Below, piece by piece: positions 1-7,544 of a stretch of 64,000 nucleotides of DNA. Under the pieces are notes generated by a model. That model saw only the letters and a program-made list of their open reading frames with translations, had not been told where the DNA came from and searched no databases. Both the position numbers and the translations under genes were made by a program. The stretch lies in NCBI GenBank assembly GCA_020637235.1, contig JACJWG010000002.1, positions 124,001-188,000 of the forward strand, written 5' to 3'. Each line of letters begins with the position of its first letter. The first letter of the stretch is position 1. The DNA is from Acidimicrobiaceae bacterium (lineage in GTDB: Bacteria > Actinomycetota > Acidimicrobiia > Acidimicrobiales > Ilumatobacteraceae).

Positions 1-481
1 AGGCGGTCGGCGTGGCGATCACCCCGATGTTCACCCGTTTCGACTGCACGATCTGCGACAACTCGTCGATGTGGCGCACGCGCACCCCGCCGAGCACGGT
101 GCCGACCTTGGCGGGGTCGACATCGACGATGCCCGCCACGGGAAAGCCCCGTTCGCCGAACCCGCCGTACCCGGCGAGCGCCTGACCGAGGTTGCCGGCG
201 CCGACGATCACCACCGGCCAGTCGTGGGTGAGGCCGAGTTCGCGGCGGATCTGGTACACGAGATACGGGACCTCGTACCCGACCCCGCGGGTGCCGTAGC
301 TGCCGAGGTAGCTCAGGTCCTTGCGCACCTTGGCGGCGTTCACGCCGGCCAGCTCGGCGAGGCGGTCGGACGAGATCGACTCCACCTGCTCGTCGGCCTG
401 CTCGGCCAGGATGCGCAGATACACCGGCAGACGCGCCACGGTCGCCTCGGGAATGCGGCGGCGGGGTCGGTCGGACGGCAT
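1..481 (-). CDS. rex: Redox-sensing transcriptional repressor Rex, 3' end outside the window
   Basis: Rex senses the NADH/NAD+ ratio and represses respiratory and fermentative genes. I translated about 160 residues from the ATG at 479-481. An N-terminal winged helix (about residues 18-75) contains SSDRLAELAGVNAAKVRKDL. A Rossmann nucleotide-binding segment follows with GAGNLGQALAGYGGF, then the FPVAGIVDVDP stretch typical of Rex. The frame stays open to base 1, so the C-terminal helix that inserts into the partner subunit is missing only because the window ends. A Rex-operator-like site lies 23 bases upstream, which suggests autoregulation. Family assignment is firm; the regulon cannot be seen from here. 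Confidence 0.93.
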   Translation of the reverse strand, partial: MPSDRPRRRIPEATVARLPVYLRILAEQADEQVESISSDRLAELAGVNAAKVRKDLSYLGSYGTRGVGYEVPYLVYQIRRELGLTHDWPVVIVGAGNLGQALAGYGGFGERGFPVAGIVDVDPAKVGTVLGGVRVRHIDELSQIVQSKRVNIGVIATPTA

Positions 482-503
482 AGCGTCGCCCACCTTAGGG
501 AGA

Positions 504-519
504 CGTGCACACGTTCACA
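504..519 (-). promoter_or_regulatory. Candidate Rex operator upstream of rex
   Basis: On the minus strand this reads TGTGAACGTGTGCACG. It agrees at 13 of 16 positions with the Streptomyces Rex operator as I recall it, TGTGAACGCGTTCACA. It sits 23 bases before the rex start codon, where a repressor would block its own promoter. The right half-site is the weaker one. Inference from motif similarity only. Confidence 0.6.
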
Positions 520-604
520 AAGCCCAGCTGGTCCCATCCACTCGGGACCTTTGTCACTGTCGTTCCCCCGCCCGGGCGATACCCCACCCGGTAGCGGGTG
601 CCGG

Positions 605-2095
605 TCAGACCAACGAGCGACGGACGAGCTTGCCGCTCACGTTGCGCGGCAACTCGTCGACGAACAGCACCTTGGTCGGACACTTGTAGCGTGCCAGCCG
701 GTCGCAGGCCCAGTCGATGAGCTGGTCCTCGTCGACGAGCGCGCCGGGTTCGGGGACGACGAAGGCCTTCACCGCCTCACCGTGGTGGGGGTGCGGCACG
801 CCGACCACCCCCACCTCGGCCACACCGGGGTGTTCGGCGAGCACCTCCTCCACCTCGGCCGGGTACACGTTGAAGCCGCTCACGATGATGAGGTCCTTCG
901 CCCGGTCCACCAGGTAGAGGTAGCCGTCGTCGTCGACGGTGCCGATGTCGCCGGTGCGCAACCAGCCGTCGGCGGTGAGCACCTTGTGGGTCTGCTCGGG
1001 ATCGTCCCAGTAGCCCTGGAACACGTTGGGGCCCTTCACCCAGATCTCGCCGGCGTCGCCGAGCACGACGTCCTCACCCGACTCGTCGACCAGCCGCACG
1101 TCGATCCCGTCGAGCACCTTGCCGACCGAGCCATAGCGGGGCGGCATCCCGGCCGAGCTGGTGACGACGGGGGCCGCCTCGGTGAGGCCGTAGCCCTCGC
1201 GGATCTCGAGTCCGAAACGATCGTGCAGACGGCGCATCGCCTCTTCCGGCATCCGTGCCGCCCCCGTGAGCGCCAGCCGCACCTCGGCGAAGCTGTCGGC
1301 CGGCGCGTCGTCGAAGTGGCTGAACGCGAGCCACAAGGGCGGTGCGCCGGGGACCACGGTGACCTTGCGCTCACGGATGGTGTCGAGCGCGGTGGACGGG
1401 TCGAAGCGCTGGACGAGCACGACGGTCGCACCCCGCAGCAGGCTGAGGCCCAGCACGACGTTGAGCCCGAAGATGTGGAACAGCGGCAGCACCCCGTACA
1501 CCACGTCGCCCGGTTCGATCCGGTTGACCGCCGTCCCCCCCTGCTCGAGGTTCGCGAGCAGGTTGCCGTGGCTGAGCATCGCCGCTCGCGGCGCACCGGC
1601 GGTGCCGCTGGTGAACATGAGCGCCGCGATGGTGTCGTCGTCCACGTCCACCACCTCGGCCTGCGGGCTCGACAGCAGCACGGCCAGATCGATCGCTCCC
1701 GGGATCGAGCCCGACTCGGTGGCCACGACGTGTTCGACGGTCGGGATCGTCGACCGGTCGATCGCGTTCCAGGCGGCGGCCGCGACCGGCTCGACGATCG
1801 CCACCCGGGCGCCGATCTGCGCGACCTCGCGCTGCACCTCCGGGGAGGGGCTGGTGGGGTTGAGCGGCACGACCACGGCGCCGAGACCGATGGTCGCGAG
1901 GTAGCCGATCACGAAGTGACGGCCGTTGCCGCAGAGCAGCACGACCCGATCACCGCGTTGCACGCCCAGCTCGGCGAGGCCGCCGCGCAGATGGGCCACC
2001 TGTTCACGCAGCGCCCCGTACGTCGTGGGCCGGCTGCGGCTGATCAACGCCACGTGCTGCGCATCGTGGTCATCGATGATGTGTGCCAGATTCAC
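605..2095 (-). CDS. Acyl-CoA synthetase / long-chain fatty acid CoA ligase (ANL superfamily)
   Basis: This 496-residue AMP-forming ligase would activate a carboxylic acid, probably a fatty acid, to its CoA thioester. The A3 phosphate-binding loop is at about 160-176 (FTSGTAGAPRAAMLSHGN), with Arg and Ala where most members have Lys and Gly. The A5 motif GYGLTEAAPV, the A7 motif GWLRTGD, the A8 hinge KDLIIVSGFNVYPAEVEE and the A10 lysine in VSGKLVRRSL are all present and in order. Length and motif order are complete for the FadD family. It is monocistronic on the minus strand between the rex upstream region and a SnoaL-like gene. Exact chain length of the substrate cannot be inferred. Confidence 0.9.
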   Translation of the reverse strand: MNLAHIIDDHDAQHVALISRSRPTTYGALREQVAHLRGGLAELGVQRGDRVVLLCGNGRHFVIGYLATIGLGAVVVPLNPTSPSPEVQREVAQIGARVAIVEPVAAAAWNAIDRSTIPTVEHVVATESGSIPGAIDLAVLLSSPQAEVVDVDDDTIAALMFTSGTAGAPRAAMLSHGNLLANLEQGGTAVNRIEPGDVVYGVLPLFHIFGLNVVLGLSLLRGATVVLVQRFDPSTALDTIRERKVTVVPGAPPLWLAFSHFDDAPADSFAEVRLALTGAARMPEEAMRRLHDRFGLEIREGYGLTEAAPVVTSSAGMPPRYGSVGKVLDGIDVRLVDESGEDVVLGDAGEIWVKGPNVFQGYWDDPEQTHKVLTADGWLRTGDIGTVDDDGYLYLVDRAKDLIIVSGFNVYPAEVEEVLAEHPGVAEVGVVGVPHPHHGEAVKAFVVPEPGALVDEDQLIDWACDRLARYKCPTKVLFVDELPRNVSGKLVRRSLV

Positions 2096-2180
2096 CGCGT
2101 CCCCTTTCGGGCCCCCTCAGGCCACCCTGCCCGGCTCGCCCGCCGGCGCCGGCGCCGGCGCCGCAGAGCATACGCCCTCG

Positions 2181-2207
2181 CCCGCCGGCCCCGCTCGGGC
2201 CGGCGGG
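2181..2207 (-). terminator. GC-rich hairpin after the SnoaL-like gene
   Basis: Perfect 11-bp arms (CCCGCCGGCCC and GGGCCGGCGGG) enclose a 5-nt loop, just past the stop of the SnoaL-like gene. No U-tract follows on the minus strand, so factor-independent termination is uncertain. A run of four GCCGGC-type triplet repeats lies beside it at about 2142-2161. Confidence 0.4.
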
Positions 2208-2239
2208 CGGGGGGACCATCGGGGTCCAGGAAGCCGTGG

Positions 2240-2650
2240 TCAGGCCTCCTTCGCCGGCAGCGGGCCGAAGAAGCCGACCACGCGACGGAGACGACCGTCG
2301 GCTGCCAGCTCCGCGACGTCGAGCCCGGCGACGGCCACGGTGCCGTCCGGGGCGACGAGCTCCCAGCCGTACCGGGCGATGCCGTGGTGGGCGTCGACGC
2401 CGGAGGTGCGCACGAACCGGTGATCCGGGTAGTGCGTGAGCACGACGTCGGCCATGGCGGCGATCGCGTCGTGCCCGGTACCGTCGAACGGCGGGTCGAG
2501 CAAGGTGCCGGCGGGATCCCACGTCGCGGCGACGAGCTCGGCCCGTCGTGCGGCGTCGGGGCAGGCGTAGGCCTCGAGGTGGCGGTCGACGATGCGGCCG
2601 AGTTGATCAGCGGTGGTGTCGGAGGTGGTGTCGGAGCTGGTGTCGGTCAT
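2240..2650 (-). CDS. SnoaL-like / NTF2-fold protein
   Basis: A 136-residue protein of the SnoaL-like polyketide cyclase/NTF2 superfamily: small alpha+beta-barrel proteins that act as ligand binders, isomerases or hydrolases. An N-terminal Ser/Thr/Asp-rich stretch precedes LGRIVDRHLEAYACPD. The closing strands (RYGWELVAPDG, GLDVAELAADGRLRRVVGFFGPLP) are typical of the fold. I chose the ATG at 2648-2650 because the frame upstream runs through the promoter region and has no other support. It is divergent from an XRE regulator across a 120-bp region with twin palindromes, so it is probably that regulator's target. The substrate is unknown. Confidence 0.8.
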   Translation of the reverse strand: MTDTSSDTTSDTTADQLGRIVDRHLEAYACPDAARRAELVAATWDPAGTLLDPPFDGTGHDAIAAMADVVLTHYPDHRFVRTSGVDAHHGIARYGWELVAPDGTVAVAGLDVAELAADGRLRRVVGFFGPLPAKEA

Positions 2651-2685
2651 GCCGTCACCATGCGCCCGCGCCGGTCGGCCCGACG

Positions 2686-2702
2686 ATGACCCGTCGGGTC
2701 GT
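2686..2702. promoter_or_regulatory. Palindromic operator candidate, copy 1
   Basis: ATGACCCGTCGGGTCGT, an imperfect 17-nt inverted repeat that differs from copy 2 at two positions. It lies between the divergent SnoaL-like and XRE genes. The two copies are 32 bases apart centre to centre, close to three helical turns, so both would face the same side of the DNA. Confidence 0.5.
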
Positions 2703-2717
2703 GCGGGCGCGGTGCGC

Positions 2718-2734
2718 ATGACCTGTCGGGTCAT
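2718..2734. promoter_or_regulatory. Palindromic operator candidate, copy 2
   Basis: ATGACCTGTCGGGTCAT, with arms ATGACC and GGTCAT around a 5-nt centre. It ends 36 bases before the XRE regulator start. Together with copy 1 it is the obvious candidate target of the XRE protein. No database match is implied. Confidence 0.5.
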
Positions 2735-2770
2735 GGCGGCGCGGCGGTGCGGTCCGTACCATCGGCGCGG

Positions 2771-3619
2771 ATGGCAGCCACCGATCACGCTCGGAGCACG
2801 GCCCGGCACCGGGGCCGGGCCGTCGGTGAGCTGGTGCGCGATTGGCGCACCCGCCGCCGGCGCAGCCAGCTCGACCTCGCCCTCGACGTCGGGGTGTCGA
2901 CACGCCACCTCAGTTGTGTGGAGACCGGTCGTTCCCGACCGAGCCCCGAGCTGGTGCTCGCCCTCGCCCACCATCTCGACGTGCCGCTCCGCGAGCGCAA
3001 CGCCCTGCTGCTCGCCGCCGGCTACGCGCCGCGCTACGCCGAGCGCGATCTCGACGATCCGGAGATGGCCACGGCTCGCACGTCGATCCAGCGCCTGCTC
3101 GACGCCCACGATCCGTATCCGGGCGTGGTCGTCGACCGCGCGTGGAACATCGTGCTCGCGAACGCCGCCGCAGGCGTCCTCGCGGCAGGAGTTCCCGACG
3201 AGGTCCTCGGGACGTCGCCCAACGTGTACCGCCTGTGTCTGCACCCACGTGGCCTGGCGCCGCGCACCACCAACTTCGTGGAGTGGGCCGGCCACCTGCT
3301 CGACCAGCTCCGCCGGTCGATCGTGCTCACCGACGACCCGGCGTTGGCGGCGCTCGAGGACGAGGTCCGGTCGTATCCGAACGTGGTCGCGATCGCGCCG
3401 CTGATCACCGACGCACCGCCCGACGACTCGACGCTCCTGGTGCCGTTCCGCGTGGCCACGCCGCAGGGCGAGCTCTCGATGTTCACCACGCTCACGTCGT
3501 TCGGCACCCCACGTGACGTGACGCTGGCCGAGCTCGCGATCGAGCTGTTCTACCCGGCCGACGCCCGCTCGGCGGCGCTGCTCGGCGGGGCCGGGGTCAG
3601 AGCCGCAACAACGAGATGA
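2771..3619 (+). CDS. XRE-family regulator with MmyB-like ligand domain
   Basis: A 282-residue transcription factor. Residues about 17-70 form an XRE helix-turn-helix (QLDLALDVGVSTRHLSCVETGRS). Residues 100-275 match the MmyB-like C-terminal domain, which is thought to bind lipophilic ligands; LDAHDPYPGVVVDRAWNIVLAN and the closing FTTLTSFGTPRDVTLAELAIELFYP are characteristic. I prefer the ATG at 2771 over one 24 bases upstream because the latter would only add a non-conserved leader. Regulators of this class usually control a divergent oxidoreductase or small-enzyme gene; here the divergent gene is SnoaL-like. The 3' end overlaps a small membrane-peptide gene on the other strand. Confidence 0.9.
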   Translation: MAATDHARSTARHRGRAVGELVRDWRTRRRRSQLDLALDVGVSTRHLSCVETGRSRPSPELVLALAHHLDVPLRERNALLLAAGYAPRYAERDLDDPEMATARTSIQRLLDAHDPYPGVVVDRAWNIVLANAAAGVLAAGVPDEVLGTSPNVYRLCLHPRGLAPRTTNFVEWAGHLLDQLRRSIVLTDDPALAALEDEVRSYPNVVAIAPLITDAPPDDSTLLVPFRVATPQGELSMFTTLTSFGTPRDVTLAELAIELFYPADARSAALLGGAGVRAATTR

Positions 3620-3680
3620 TGCCCGCGGCGAGGATCGCCAGCAGCAGCAGGCCGAGCGTGAGGGTGGTGGCGGGACGCAT
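3597..3680 (-). CDS. Putative 27-residue single-span membrane peptide
   Basis: Below normal gene-calling length. From the ATG at 3678-3680 the frame encodes MRPATTLTLGLLLLAILAAG followed by IISLLRL and a stop. A positively charged start and one uninterrupted hydrophobic helix of about 20 residues make it look like a real small membrane protein rather than chance. It follows the SAM hydrolase stop by 21 bases on the same strand, so it may be its last cistron. Its 3' end overlaps the end of the XRE gene. Conservation in relatives would decide. Confidence 0.45.
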   Translation of the reverse strand: MRPATTLTLGLLLLAILAAGIISLLRL

Positions 3681-3701
3681 CGCCGCCACGCTACCGAGGC
3701 G

Positions 3702-4577
3702 TCAGCGAGGCCGGAACTGCACCGGGCTCGTCACACCGCCGGCGTCGTCGCCGAGCGGCGCCAGCACCACCTGGCTCCCGGTGTCGATCGCGAGCTCCTC
3801 GCTCGCCGCCCGGCGGTCGAGCACCAGCGACACCATGCCCGAGGCGTCGTCGACCAGGCCGACCGCACCCACCCCCACGTCGGCGTAGGTGCGCACCCGG
3901 GCGGCCACGCGCACGACCGGTCCGCTGGGACCGGCCGGGTCGCCGGCGAGCACTCGGACCCTCGCACCGAGATGCGCGATGTCGTCGGGGCCGACGTTCA
4001 GCTGGCAGTTGCCGAACCGATCGACCCAGAGCACCTCGCACACCAGTGTGTCGCCCTCGTCGCGCGGCAGCGGCACCACCCCCGGCAGCAGCTCGTCGGC
4101 GTCGACGGCATCGCCCAGCTCGGCGAGGTCGACCCCCGAGCACAGATGTGCCGCGGCGGGCGCGAACACGTCGCGAGCGGCACACGTGGCGCTCGGCGAC
4201 GGCAGGTGGAACGCCTCGTTCGACAGCACGACGCAGCGTTCGGCGCCGCCGGCCATCGCGATCGCGGGCGCGAGCAGACCGTTGTCGGGACCGACGAACA
4301 CCCCCTCCCCACCGGCGACCTCGATCGCGAGGGCCCGACGGCTGGTGCCGACTCCCGGGTCGACGACGGCGAGCACCACCCCGCTCGGCACGTAGGGCAC
4401 CGCTCGCGCCAGGGCGAGGCTGCCGGCGCGAGTGTCGAACGGCGGGATCTCGTGGGTGAGGTCGAGCACCCGCACGTGCGGGGCGAGGTCGGCGAGCACC
4501 GCCTTCACCACCCCCACCGACTCGTCACGGGTGCCGAGGTCGGACAGGAACGAGACGGTGTCGTACCGGCGGGGCAT
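3702..4577 (-). CDS. SAM hydroxide adenosyltransferase (DUF62 / SAM hydrolase family)
   Basis: This 291-residue protein belongs to the family that includes fluorinase and chlorinase. Most members use water or hydroxide to split S-adenosylmethionine into adenosine and methionine. Diagnostic segments are FLSDLGTRDESVGVVKAVL near the N terminus, AVVDPGVGTSRR, GPDNGLLAPA and WVDRFGNCQLNV. A C-terminal beta-barrel domain follows. The start at MPRRYDTVSFLSDLG places the first strand as in homologues; an upstream extension would run through a terminator hairpin. It is followed by the 27-residue membrane peptide and preceded by a structured leader with an intrinsic terminator 22 bases before the ATG. 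Physiological role is unclear in the family. Confidence 0.92.
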   Translation of the reverse strand: MPRRYDTVSFLSDLGTRDESVGVVKAVLADLAPHVRVLDLTHEIPPFDTRAGSLALARAVPYVPSGVVLAVVDPGVGTSRRALAIEVAGGEGVFVGPDNGLLAPAIAMAGGAERCVVLSNEAFHLPSPSATCAARDVFAPAAAHLCSGVDLAELGDAVDADELLPGVVPLPRDEGDTLVCEVLWVDRFGNCQLNVGPDDIAHLGARVRVLAGDPAGPSGPVVRVAARVRTYADVGVGAVGLVDDASGMVSLVLDRRAASEELAIDTGSQVVLAPLGDDAGGVTSPVQFRPR

Positions 4578-4598
4578 CGGGCGAACGCTAGCGGGCGG

Positions 4599-4646
4599 AA
4601 AAATCGAACGGGCCGGTGCCAACCCCCCGATGGCACCAGCCCGTTC
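4599..4646 (-). terminator. Intrinsic terminator directly upstream of the SAM hydrolase gene
   Basis: Arms at 4606-4621 and 4631-4646 pair over 15 of 16 positions around a 9-nt loop. On the minus strand the stem is followed by GATTTTTCC, giving a classic stem plus U-tract. It could end proC transcription, or act as an attenuator because it lies only 22 bases before the next start codon on the same strand. Confidence 0.65.
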
Positions 4647-4780
4647 GGCGCAGCCCTTGCGGGGCGCGACTCCTGCTGAGGATTCAGCCGGTGGTCCTAC
4701 GACCGAGACGAACTGTAGGCGCGCGTTCGCGATGAGAAAAGAGTCACGTCACAAAAACTTCGAAATTCTTCTCGGGACGC
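4647..4780 (-). promoter_or_regulatory. AT-rich patch and structured leader before the SAM hydrolase gene
   Basis: This intergenic stretch begins (in the minus direction) with an unusually AT-rich patch at 4735-4770, including TTTTTGTGACGTGACTC, which may contain a promoter. It continues with small hairpins (GGTC/GACC, GCTGA/TCAGC, and CCC-GCAA-GGG with a GCAA tetraloop) and then the terminator. The order promoter, folded leader, terminator, start codon is what a riboswitch or attenuator looks like. I do not recognise a known riboswitch class here. Confidence 0.3.
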
Positions 4781-4850
4781 GACGCCGGTGTGCTTCGCTG
4801 CTCGGTCGGTGTCCCTCCGTTCGGGGGTCCACACCGGGGTGATCGAGCGC

Positions 4851-5642
4851 TCAAGCGAGCTCGCGGCTGCGGCTGGTGGCGGCGGTGACGGCGTCGAGGA
4901 ACGCCGCCCGCACCCCGTGCAGCTCGAGCTCGCGCAGCCCGGCGGCGGTGGTACCACCGGGCGAGGTGACCATCGCCCGCAGCCGGGCCGGGTCGCCCTG
5001 ATCCGCCAGCAGCGCAGCCGACCCGACGAACAGTTGTCGCACGAGCGCATCGGCGACCGGACGAGCGAGCCCGGCGAGCACCCCCGCGTCGATCAACGCC
5101 TCGGCGACGAGGAACAGATACGCCGGGCCCGAGCCGGCGAGGCCCGTGACGGCGTCGAGGTGGTGCTCGGGCACGCGTACGACGGTGCCGACGGCGCCCA
5201 GGATGCTCTCGGCCCACGCGAGGTCGTCGTCGGTGGCGGCCACTCCACCCGCGATCGCCGCCGCGCCCGCGCCCACCAGCGCGGGGGTGTTCGGCATCGC
5301 ACGCACGACGGCGACGGCGTCGTCGCCGGCCGCGGCCTCGATCGACGCGGTCGCGACACCGGCCGCGATGCTCAGCACCCGCCGGGCGCCGGCGGCGACG
5401 GCCGCGGCGGTGGCGCCGGCGACGTCGTACGGCTTCACCGCGATCACCGCGGCCTCGGCCGCCGGCATCGTGTCGGTGACGAGGACACCGGGGAACCGAG
5501 CGGCGAGCTCGTCGCGCCGGGGGGCGAGCACCTCCACGACCGCGAGTTCGTCGGGCTCGGCCCATCGCGCGGCCAGCATCCCGCCGAGCAGCGCCGCGCC
5601 CATGTTGCCGCCGCCCACCATCGCCAGCCGTCGCATCGTCAT
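4851..5642 (-). CDS. proC: Pyrroline-5-carboxylate reductase
   Basis: Last step of proline synthesis: NAD(P)H reduction of 1-pyrroline-5-carboxylate to proline, in the cytosol. The 263 residues open with the dinucleotide-binding MVGGGNMGAALLGGML. They also contain VIAVKPYDV, RAMPNTPALVGAGAAAI, the GLAGSGPAYLFLVAEALIDAG helix and the C-terminal VTSPGGTTAAGLRELE signature that lines the active site. Length is normal. In Mycobacterium proC is also close to mshA, so the proC / YbjN / mshA order here resembles an old actinobacterial arrangement. It lies 148 bases downstream of the YbjN gene on the same strand; that gap holds only a short direct repeat, GAGGATCGACCC twice. Confidence 0.95.
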   Translation of the reverse strand: MTMRRLAMVGGGNMGAALLGGMLAARWAEPDELAVVEVLAPRRDELAARFPGVLVTDTMPAAEAAVIAVKPYDVAGATAAAVAAGARRVLSIAAGVATASIEAAAGDDAVAVVRAMPNTPALVGAGAAAIAGGVAATDDDLAWAESILGAVGTVVRVPEHHLDAVTGLAGSGPAYLFLVAEALIDAGVLAGLARPVADALVRQLFVGSAALLADQGDPARLRAMVTSPGGTTAAGLRELELHGVRAAFLDAVTAATSRSRELA

Positions 5643-5790
5643 CCGGCCAGGCTAGAGGCCACCGCCGGGCCGAGGATCGACCCGAGGATCGACCCGATGA
5701 ACGGACGGACGGCACGGCATTCCCCGAACGCGCCGTCCGCCCGTTCGCCGACATAGAGCACGGCGAGGTCGCCGATCCGGAAAAGGCGGG

Positions 5791-6261
5791 TCAGTCGTCC
5801 TCGGACGCGAAGTGCGACGCGTACCCGAGGCGGATGAGCGACGGGAAGGCTTGCTCGACGTAGGCGTACATCGAGCCGATCACCCGGTCGAGTTCGGCCT
5901 CGGTGAGGGCCACCAGCGGCAACTCGCCACGCAGGAAGATCGCATCCTCCACACCGATCGCGAAGTGGGCGCCGACGGTGCGTTCGTTGCGGCGGAGCAC
6001 CTGCTCGTACACCTCGGCCACGTGTTCGAGCGGTGCCGGCATCACGTAGGCCTCGTACTGCAGCGTGCGCTGGCCGAGGGTGAGCCACACCGTGATGTAC
6101 TCCTTGGCATCGCCGCGCATGCGCACGTACCAGCGGAGGTCGTCGCCGTCGCCCCGGTCGACGGCCTCGATCGCCGGGTTGTCGGCCCGGAAGCCGGCGA
6201 GCCACTCGTCGACCTGGCGTTCCACCACGGCGAGGCGACCGTCGTCGAAGACATCGGTCAT
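5791..6261 (-). CDS. YbjN-domain protein
   Basis: A 156-residue protein with a YbjN fold, related to the type III secretion chaperone-like family. Recognisable stretches are VERQVDEWLAGFRADNPAIEAV, EYITVWLTLGQRTLQYEAYVMP and the C-terminal SLIRLGYASHFASEDD. The ATG at 6259-6261 overlaps the mshA stop codon (ATGA), so the two are translationally coupled. The same gene pair occurs in Mycobacterium (mshA followed by a YbjN protein). The molecular function is not established; context suggests support of mycothiol metabolism, which is inference. Confidence 0.85.
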   Translation of the reverse strand: MTDVFDDGRLAVVERQVDEWLAGFRADNPAIEAVDRGDGDDLRWYVRMRGDAKEYITVWLTLGQRTLQYEAYVMPAPLEHVAEVYEQVLRRNERTVGAHFAIGVEDAIFLRGELPLVALTEAELDRVIGSMYAYVEQAFPSLIRLGYASHFASEDD

Positions 6262-7472
6262 CGGCAGGCCACCAACTCGCGGACGGTGAGGTCGGCGTAC
6301 AGGCGGCGCAACCGCACCGCAGCCATCCCCCACGTGTAGTGCAGCGACCGTTCGTGGGCGCGGTGCCCCATCGCCGCCGCAGCGAGGGGGTGTTCGACCA
6401 GGTGATCGAGGTGCGCTGCGAAGCAGTCCGGGTCACGGTCGGCGACCAGGTACCCGGTGTGCGCGTGGTCGACGAGGCTGAGCAGACCACCCACGGCACT
6501 GGCGACCACCGGGACGCCGCAGGCCGCCGCTTCGAGCGCGACGAGACCGAAGCTCTCGCTGCGACTCGGCACCACGACCGCATCGGCGGCGCGGTAGTAG
6601 GTGGACAGGATGTGGTGGGGCTGGGGTGGCACGAACCGCACCCGGTCGCGGACGCCGAGCTCGTCGATCAGGTGCTCGAGATGGCCGACCTCGCGAGTGC
6701 CGTCGGCACCGCTCGCGCCGCCGACCACCAGCAGTTGCGCGTCGGTGCGGCGCATCGCCGCGAGCGCTCGCACCGCGACGTCCGGGCCCTTCAGCGGCTG
6801 GATCCGCCCGACGAACAGCACCATCGGCCGGTCGGCGGCCACACCGAGCGCCCGGCGTGCGCCGCGACGGTCGCCGGGCGCGAAGAACGCGTGCTCGACC
6901 GCGGGCGCCACCACCTCGATCCGGCCGGGCGGGTCGCCGTAGAGCCGGCGGAACTGGCGTTCCTCCTCGTCGCAGTTCACCGAGATCGCGTCGGCGCAGC
7001 CGATGATCCGGTCCTCGGCCTCGACCCGCCAGTCGGGCTCGGGATCGCCACCTTCGGCCTTCACCCGTGCGAGGGTGTGGAACGTGATCGCGAACGGCAG
7101 GTCGCGTTCGTGCTTGAGCCGGTGGGCCACCTCGCCGCTCAGCCAGTAGTTGGCGTGCAACACGTCGGCGGGGAACTCGCCGTCGAGGTGGCGACGCACC
7201 CCGGCGGTGAACTCGTCGATCACCGACGGCAGCTCCTCCTTGCGCAGGTCGTACGGGCCGGCGTGGACGTGGACGACCCGGTGGTTGGGCTCGATCTGCA
7301 CGACCTCGGGCACGTCGGGCCGGTCGGCGCGGGTGAAGGTGGTGCACTCCACGCCCGCCTGCGCCAGCGACGACACCAGCTCGCGCACGTAGACGTTCAT
7401 GCCGCCACTGTCGCCCGACCCCGGTTGGGTGAGCGGCGAGGTGTGGAGCGAGATCACGGCCACGCGTTGCAC
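6258..7472 (-). CDS. mshA: D-inositol-3-phosphate glycosyltransferase (mycothiol synthesis)
   Basis: MshA transfers N-acetylglucosamine from UDP-GlcNAc to 1-L-inositol-3-phosphate, the first committed step of mycothiol synthesis. The 404 residues show the GT-B GT4 pattern. SLHTSPLTQPGSGDSGGMNV is the acceptor loop near the N terminus. HANYWLSGEVAHRL, then VGRIQPLKGPDVAVRAL, follow. The donor site PSRSESFGLVALEAAACGVP carries the paired glutamates of an E-x7-E motif. Full length. Presence of mshA supports an actinobacterial host. A 72-bp gap without features separates it from the XRE gene on its right. Confidence 0.95.
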   Translation of the reverse strand: MQRVAVISLHTSPLTQPGSGDSGGMNVYVRELVSSLAQAGVECTTFTRADRPDVPEVVQIEPNHRVVHVHAGPYDLRKEELPSVIDEFTAGVRRHLDGEFPADVLHANYWLSGEVAHRLKHERDLPFAITFHTLARVKAEGGDPEPDWRVEAEDRIIGCADAISVNCDEEERQFRRLYGDPPGRIEVVAPAVEHAFFAPGDRRGARRALGVAADRPMVLFVGRIQPLKGPDVAVRALAAMRRTDAQLLVVGGASGADGTREVGHLEHLIDELGVRDRVRFVPPQPHHILSTYYRAADAVVVPSRSESFGLVALEAAACGVPVVASAVGGLLSLVDHAHTGYLVADRDPDCFAAHLDHLVEHPLAAAAMGHRAHERSLHYTWGMAAVRLRRLYADLTVRELVACR

Positions 7473-7544
7473 GACGGGTCGAAACCCTATCCACCACGTC
7501 GTGATTCCCGCTCGGCGAACGGCGCGCGGGCGGTGCGGCCGCCG

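Noticed and set aside
71..2689. Very long open frame on the plus strand opposite rex and the acyl-CoA ligase
   Set aside because: High-GC antisense frame. Its translation is His/Arg/Glu-rich low-similarity sequence, whereas the minus strand encodes two clear families.
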